Source: Brevibacillus migulae
GTDB taxonomy: Bacteria; Bacillota; Bacilli; Brevibacillales; Brevibacillaceae
Direction of reading: 5' to 3'
DNA length: 64,000 bases
NCBI RefSeq assembly: GCF_004521915.1
Contig: NZ_SDKD01000019.1
Location: forward strand, 1 to 64,000
Part shown: in pieces, positions 59,524 to 64,000 of the stretch
Numbering within the stretch: position 1 is the stretch's first letter
Layout: each line of letters begins with the position of its first letter
The notes under the pieces: model-generated
Told to the model about the DNA's origin: nothing
The model's database searches: none
What the model saw: only the letters and a program-made list of their open reading frames with translations
Program-made: the position numbers and the translations under genes

Positions 59524-61206
59524 TCAAAAAAGATCATTCATTTCCAAAACTTCATAGCGGTAGCCTTGTTCAATCAAAAACAACTGGCGATGCAAGGCGA
59601 AATCCTGCTCGCGCGTGTCTCTTGTCACCAAGGTATAAAAGTGAGCCGTGTTGTCCGCAGCTTTTGGGCGCAAAATGCGCCCGAGCCGCTGGGCTTCCTC
59701 CTGACGCGAGCCAAACGTGCCGGAGATTTGGATGGCGACATTGGCATCGGGAAGATCGACGGCAAAATTGGCGACTTTGGAAACGATCAGCTGTTTGCAG
59801 GAACCGTTTTTAAATTGCTGGTAGAGAAGAGCGCGTTCCTTTTCCGGCACCTTGCCCGTAATGAGCGGGATGTGCAGGGTGTCGGCCAATTCTTGCAGCT
59901 GATCCAGGTATTGGCCAATGATGAGCACGCGGTCGTTTGCATGGCGCTCTAACAGCTTTTTGACGGCCATAGCTTTATTCGGATTTTCGGCCGCAATCCG
60001 ATATTTTTGCTGCGGGGTTGCAAACGCGTATTTTTCGCGCAGTCTGGGCTCGATCGGCAAGCGAATTTCCTTGCAGACCGCCTGCGCAATCCATCCTTTC
60101 CCCTCCAGATCCTTCCAAGGGAGATCATACTTCTTAGGCCCTATCAATGTAAAGACATCATCTTCCCGCTGATCCTCGCGCACGAGGGTGGCTGTCAGCC
60201 CGAGGCGGCGCTTGGCCTGGATCCCGGTGGTCATGCGGAAGATGGGAGCAGGCAGGAGATGGACCTCGTCATAGATGATCAACCCCCAGTCACGTTCGGT
60301 GAACAGTTTGAGATGGGGGTATTCCTCGTCTTCGCCTTTCGGACGGTAGGTGAGAATCTGGTAAGTAGCCACAGTGATCGGCTTTACTTCTTTTCGCTGG
60401 CCGGTATATTCTCCTACCTGATCGGCAGTGAGGGTCGTTTTATCCAACAATTCATCGATCCATTGCCGAACCGAAGTCGCATTGGTCGTCAAGATCAACG
60501 TAGCGGTCTGCAGCTTCTCAATCGCGCCGATGCCGATGATCGTTTTGCCGGCACCGCAGGGAAGGACGAGCACGCCGCTGCCGCCCATCGCCGAGCCGCC
60601 TGCGTAAAAGGTATCGACAGCATCCTGTTGATAGGAACGAAGCGAAAACGGTTTTCCGGTTGCTGTCTGCGAACGCAGCTGCAGGGCCAAGGGTTCTCCT
60701 TCCGTATATCCGGCGACATCCTGGACCGGATAGCCGAGCTTAATCAGTTCTTGCTTGATCACCCCGCGAGTATGCAGCGGGATGCGATATGCATGAGAGG
60801 AGAGCTTCTCCTGAATGTAACGTTCCAATTGTTTATAGCGGGTAAGCTCTGTCAAAAGCAGCTCATTCTCGCTGACCAAGACGAGAGCATCGTCCCATTG
60901 TTCGAGGCGAATCATTCCATAGCGCGACATCTGTTCCTGAATCTCCCCTACGATCGCGGGCGGGACGCCGAATTTGCTGTAGGCAAGGAGTGACTGAATG
61001 ATCGACTCCGCCGAATAGCCGCTAGCAGACGCATTCCACAGCGAGAGCGGGGTAATCCGATACGTATGGATATACTCCGGACTTTTCAGCAGCTCGGCAA
61101 AGCCGGATAGTGCCTGTCTGGCTTCCGAAAAGAGCGGGTTATGAACCTCCAGGAGGATGGTTCGATCGCTTTGCACGATAAGGGGCAGCTCCGGATTGTA
61201 TGTCAA
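59524..61206 (-). CDS. XPB-like superfamily 2 DNA helicase
   Basis: A 560-residue bacterial XPB homologue, a 3'-5' DNA translocase linked to DNA repair. The N-terminal 195 residues are the helicase-associated damage-recognition part; motif I VLPCGAGKTI (near 218), motif II IIYDEVH (near 312), the XPB-specific RED motif VREDQREDD (near 345) and motif VI QRLGRILRP (near 520) follow. TTG 61206 is chosen because GAGGTG lies 7 nt upstream; an in-frame ATG at 61242 has no site. No terminator separates it from the sigma operon downstream. Confidence 0.9.
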   Translation of the reverse strand: MTYNPELPLIVQSDRTILLEVHNPLFSEARQALSGFAELLKSPEYIHTYRITPLSLWNASASGYSAESIIQSLLAYSKFGVPPAIVGEIQEQMSRYGMIRLEQWDDALVLVSENELLLTELTRYKQLERYIQEKLSSHAYRIPLHTRGVIKQELIKLGYPVQDVAGYTEGEPLALQLRSQTATGKPFSLRSYQQDAVDTFYAGGSAMGGSGVLVLPCGAGKTIIGIGAIEKLQTATLILTTNATSVRQWIDELLDKTTLTADQVGEYTGQRKEVKPITVATYQILTYRPKGEDEEYPHLKLFTERDWGLIIYDEVHLLPAPIFRMTTGIQAKRRLGLTATLVREDQREDDVFTLIGPKKYDLPWKDLEGKGWIAQAVCKEIRLPIEPRLREKYAFATPQQKYRIAAENPNKAMAVKKLLERHANDRVLIIGQYLDQLQELADTLHIPLITGKVPEKERALLYQQFKNGSCKQLIVSKVANFAVDLPDANVAIQISGTFGSRQEEAQRLGRILRPKAADNTAHFYTLVTRDTREQDFALHRQLFLIEQGYRYEVLEMNDLF

Positions 61207-61336
61207 CTGGGAACACCTCGACAAAAGAAATAATAGTAACATGGTAACATATTTATATCTATGATGAAAAATGGCGAAAAGAAAACAGGTTGGTAAATCA
61301 TAGAAGCAGGAGAGAAAATAATTTCAGGTTAATGTA

Positions 61337-61365
61337 TTTACAATATTCAGAAAACTAGGTATAAT
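61337..61365 (+). promoter_or_regulatory. Strong sigma-A promoter of the nirB upstream RNA
   Basis: TTTACA (61337-61342), exactly 17 nt, TATAAT (61360-61365). It lies more than 300 bp before nirB and before a terminator, so it probably drives a separate RNA. Confidence 0.75.
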
Positions 61366-61371
61366 GAAACC

Positions 61372-61585
61372 ACAGCGAGGCAATCGCTCATCTACCAGGA
61401 AGGGGAGGCAATCAGCAGGAAGCATCATCATCAAGAAAAAAAGGAGTGATCGATTCTCCTCATCGACTTGATAGCCTGAACGGAATGGAAAGAAAGGAAG
61501 TCAGTGAAAAGTGAATAGCTGGTTAAACCAAAACAAGTCCTGAACGGTCTTCATGGAAGAGCGGATCGGGGCTTTTGTTTTTGGG
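61372..61585 (+). ncRNA. Candidate small RNA or leader upstream of nirB
   Basis: About 210 nt between a strong promoter and an imperfect terminator (CCAAAACAAG at 61528-61537 with CTTTTGTTTTTGG at 61572-61584, inner CTTC/GAAG hairpin). It contains GGAG/CTCC pairing at about 61442-61459 and two very short frames, none convincing. No known class was recognised. It ends just before the FNR box. Confidence 0.5.
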
Positions 61586-61592
61586 AGTAATA

Positions 61593-61635
61593 TGTGAAAA
61601 AAATCACATACATTCATCGGCTCTCAGGTTATCAT
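61593..61635 (+). promoter_or_regulatory. FNR box and -10 of nirB
   Basis: TGTGA-N6-TCACA at 61593-61608 is a perfect FNR/CRP-type palindrome. A -10 TATCAT lies at 61630-61635, which puts the box centre near -41.5, the class II activator position. It fits anaerobic induction of nitrite reductase. Confidence 0.8.
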
Positions 61636-61683
61636 GGTTTCAAAGAGAAAAAGATTGATTGGAAATATGGAGGGAACAACCAT

Positions 61684-64000
61684 ATGAAAACCCAACCTGA
61701 GAGACAGAAACTGGTCCTGGTCGGCAACGGCATGGCCGGTATCCATGCAATCGAACAATTGCTTACATACACCCAGCGATATGACATAACCGTTTTCGGA
61801 AACGAACCCTTCCCAAACTATAATCGGATTCAGCTTTCCTACGTGCTGGAAGGAAGCAAGTCCATTGACGAGATTATCCTCAACCCGCGCGAATGGTATG
61901 CGGCGAACGGCATTACGCTCTACACCGATACGACTGTCACACGGATTGATACGGTTCGCCAGCGGGCGATCACAGCGAACGGGATGGATGTCCCCTATGA
62001 CAAAGTGATCATTGCCACAGGCTCGAAGCCCTATGTGCTGCCGATCCCTGGGGCAGATCTTGCAGGAGTCGTGGGCTTTCGGGATATTCGCGATTGCGAG
62101 CAGATGATCTCGGCAGCCCAATCGGTCAGACAAGCAGCCGTCATCGGGGGAGGGCTGCTCGGACTGGAAGCAGCGAAAGGGCTGGTCAGTCTGGGAATGC
62201 AGGTAACGGTCGTGCATCTGTCCGATACGCTTATGGAAAAGCAGCTGGATCCTACTGCAGGTGCCATGCTGCGAAAAGAGCTCGAATCCCAGGGCATACG
62301 GTTTCTGATGAATGCATGCACGGTAGAGCTGTATGGCGAAAATCATGTGGCAGGGCTGCGCTTCAGCGATGGCAGTGAGCTGGCAGCACAGCTGGTCGTG
62401 ATGGCGGCGGGAATCCGGCCGAACATCGAGGTGGCGGCAGCGAGCGGTCTGACGGTGAATCGCGGAATCGTGGTGGATGACGACCTGCGGACGAGTGCGC
62501 CAAATGTCTACGCGATCGGTGAATGTGTCGAGCATCGCGGAGAATGCTACGGATTGGTCGCGCCCCTCTTTGAGCAAGGTGCCGTTTTGGCCAAACATTT
62601 GGCTGGCCTTGAAACATCGCCATATGAAGGCTCTACTGTCTCGACCAAATTGAAAATATCGGGTGTCGATGTCTTTTCTGCCGGAGAGTTCATGGAAAGC
62701 GCTGAGCACCGCGTGCTGAGGATCCATGATGATTGGAAACAGACCTATAAAAAAATATTGCTGAAAGGGAACCGAATCGTCGGCGGCATTTTGTTCGGCG
62801 ATGTGGAGGTCGCGCCCCAGCTGACCAAATGGGTGAACCAGCAGGCAGAAATGACAGCGGAGATCCATGAACGCTTGTTTGGCGGCGGCTGCTGCGGCGG
62901 TGGCAAAAAAACATCCGCAGTCGAAGAGATGGAGGATGACGAAATCGTCTGCGGCTGTAACGGCGTGACCAAGGGAACGATCGTGAACGTCATACGCGAG
63001 CGAGGTTTCACAACGGTAGAAGAAATCAAGGCTTGCACGGGTGCCACACGTTCCTGCGGAGGGTGCAAGCCGTTGGTCGAGCAAATTCTGCAGGCAGTGC
63101 TCGGTGATGAATTCACAGAGACTGCGGCTCAAAAACAGGGGATTTGCGGTTGTACGCCCCTGAGCCGCGAGGAAATCGTAGCGGCGATCAAGGAAAAGCA
63201 TCTCACGCATGTAAGAGAAGTCATGCATGTACTGGAGTGGACACAGCAGGAGGGCTGCTCCAAATGCCGTCCGGCCATCAATTACTACTTGGGTATGATG
63301 TGGCCAACCGAGCATGAGGACGAACGGGAGTCGCGATTCGTCAACGAGCGCCTGCATGCCAATATCCAAAAGGATGGCACGTTTGGCGTCATTCCGCGGA
63401 TGTACGGTGGGGTCACGACACCATCCGAGCTGCGCAAAATTGCAGATGTCTCCGAGAAATACGACGTGAAGCTGGTGAAGGTCACTGGCGGCCAGCGCCT
63501 CGATCTGCTTGGCGTGAAAAAAGAGGACCTGCCGAAGATCTGGGCTGAGCTGGATATGCCTTCTGGCTATGGCTATGCCAAGTCGCTGCGGACGGTGAAA
63601 ACCTGTGTAGGCTCGCGCTTCTGCCGATTTGGAACGCAGGATTCGATCGGCATGGGGATTACGTTGGAGCAAAAATTTGAACGCATCAGCATGCCGGCCA
63701 AGTTCAAAATGGCGGTCAATGGCTGCCCGCGCAACTGTGCGGAATCGTGTACGAAGGATCTGGGAGTCGTCGGCAATGATGGCGGCTGGGAGATCTACGT
63801 AGGTGGCAACGGAGGAATCAAGGCGCGGATGGCCGATCTGCTGTGCAAGGTGAAGACAGAGGAAGAGCTGATGGAGATTGCGGGTGCCTTCATTCAGCTG
63901 TATCGGGAGAACGGGAAATATGGCGAGCGGACATCCGAGTGGGTCGAGCGTACGGGGGTGGAAGCCATACGGCGAGCGGTGGTCGAGGATCATGCAAACC
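61684..64000 (+). CDS. nirB: Nitrite reductase (NADH) large subunit, partial at 3' end
   Basis: The first 772 codons of NirB, which reduces nitrite to ammonia with NADH. Order: FAD site (VGNGMAGIHA near 12), NAD site (VIGGGLLGLEA near 152), two BFD-like [2Fe-2S] modules with Cys clusters (near 422-460 and 487-535), then the sulfite/nitrite-reductase core with siroheme-[4Fe-4S] cysteines TCVGSRFC (near 640) and NGCPRNC (near 680). ATG 61684 follows ATGGAGGG. The frame is open to the window end; the family length is about 800, so little is missing. nirD is expected just outside. Confidence 0.96.
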   Translation, partial: MKTQPERQKLVLVGNGMAGIHAIEQLLTYTQRYDITVFGNEPFPNYNRIQLSYVLEGSKSIDEIILNPREWYAANGITLYTDTTVTRIDTVRQRAITANGMDVPYDKVIIATGSKPYVLPIPGADLAGVVGFRDIRDCEQMISAAQSVRQAAVIGGGLLGLEAAKGLVSLGMQVTVVHLSDTLMEKQLDPTAGAMLRKELESQGIRFLMNACTVELYGENHVAGLRFSDGSELAAQLVVMAAGIRPNIEVAAASGLTVNRGIVVDDDLRTSAPNVYAIGECVEHRGECYGLVAPLFEQGAVLAKHLAGLETSPYEGSTVSTKLKISGVDVFSAGEFMESAEHRVLRIHDDWKQTYKKILLKGNRIVGGILFGDVEVAPQLTKWVNQQAEMTAEIHERLFGGGCCGGGKKTSAVEEMEDDEIVCGCNGVTKGTIVNVIRERGFTTVEEIKACTGATRSCGGCKPLVEQILQAVLGDEFTETAAQKQGICGCTPLSREEIVAAIKEKHLTHVREVMHVLEWTQQEGCSKCRPAINYYLGMMWPTEHEDERESRFVNERLHANIQKDGTFGVIPRMYGGVTTPSELRKIADVSEKYDVKLVKVTGGQRLDLLGVKKEDLPKIWAELDMPSGYGYAKSLRTVKTCVGSRFCRFGTQDSIGMGITLEQKFERISMPAKFKMAVNGCPRNCAESCTKDLGVVGNDGGWEIYVGGNGGIKARMADLLCKVKTEEELMEIAGAFIQLYRENGKYGERTSEWVERTGVEAIRRAVVEDHAN

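Noticed and set aside
61624..63993. 789-residue minus-strand open frame opposite nirB
   Set aside because: The plus strand encodes a clear NirB with all cofactor motifs in one frame. The antisense frame has no ribosome site, no recognisable domain and only mirrors the codon bias of nirB.

Overview
The window looks like a piece of a spore-forming, SLH-type Bacillota chromosome, most probably Brevibacillus or a close Paenibacillaceae relative (inference). The reasons are a long tRNA cluster behind a 23S rRNA gene, an alpha/beta small acid-soluble spore protein with a sigma-G-type promoter, ytfI/ytfJ, ykoN/ykoP-like genes, several S-layer-homology (SLH) proteins, strong AGGAGG ribosome sites with frequent GTG and TTG starts, and a moderate GC content. 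No prophage, intact insertion sequence or CRISPR array was seen.

Layout. 1-1870: the 3' end of 23S rRNA followed directly by 15 tRNA genes with structured spacers. 2.0-7.6 kb: a soluble histidine kinase, rocB behind a possible sigma-54 promoter, a TerC-type metal exporter and a ykoP/ykoN-like glycosyltransferase pair. 7.6-11.4 kb: sporulation and cell-wall genes (SASP, SLH-3D protein, ytfI/ytfJ interrupted by membrane ORFs). 11.5-15.4 kb: a sulfate assimilation operon (small ORF, cysP, cysH, sat, cysC) preceded by a 20-codon upstream ORF. 15.7-23.7 kb: pyruvate carboxylase, tpx, an S66 peptidase and a pseudouridine synthase. 24.1-26.9 kb: a tyrosine/homogentisate catabolic operon. 27.3-32.8 kb: small membrane proteins, two giant GC-rich hairpins, map, DedA, DUF1232 and yhaM. 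32.9-34.8 kb: two SLH-related secreted proteins. 35-38.4 kb: an uncharacterised winged-helix-like/coiled-coil/SEC-C operon. 38.5-46 kb: an Fsr-type efflux pump, an LCP ligase, a 3-hydroxyisobutyrate-dehydrogenase-like enzyme and fadH with a FadR-like operator. 46-50.7 kb: a 1430-residue pseudokinase/degenerate ATPase/GGDEF protein coupled to a decayed acetyltransferase. 50.9-57.5 kb: ytnP-like lactonase, fabH with a FapR site, MFS and ABC transporters, an SGNH esterase. 57.5-64 kb: an ECF sigma/anti-sigma pair with its own promoter, an XPB-like helicase, a probable ncRNA, and nirB behind an FNR box, running off the window.

How the genes work together. Several units show regulation that fits their function: the FNR box at nirB, the FadR-like box at fadH, the FapR box at fabH, the -24/-12 element at rocB and the ECF autoregulatory promoter. 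The sulfate operon takes sulfate through APS to sulfite, and the hmgA operon takes homogentisate to fumarate plus acetoacetate, but its partner genes (hpd, maleylacetoacetate isomerase) are not here.

The least explained material is RNA- or DNA-structure level: two covarying stem-loop elements and three related hairpins inside the tRNA cluster; an approximately 80-bp hairpin-plus-terminator element dispersed in three intergenic regions; two adjacent 210-230-nt fold-back structures at 27.9-28.5 kb; a structured leader before the homogentisate operon; and a promoter-to-terminator RNA unit before nirB. At the protein level the most unusual item is the 1430-residue protein in which kinase and ATPase modules have lost their catalytic motifs while the diguanylate cyclase output is intact.
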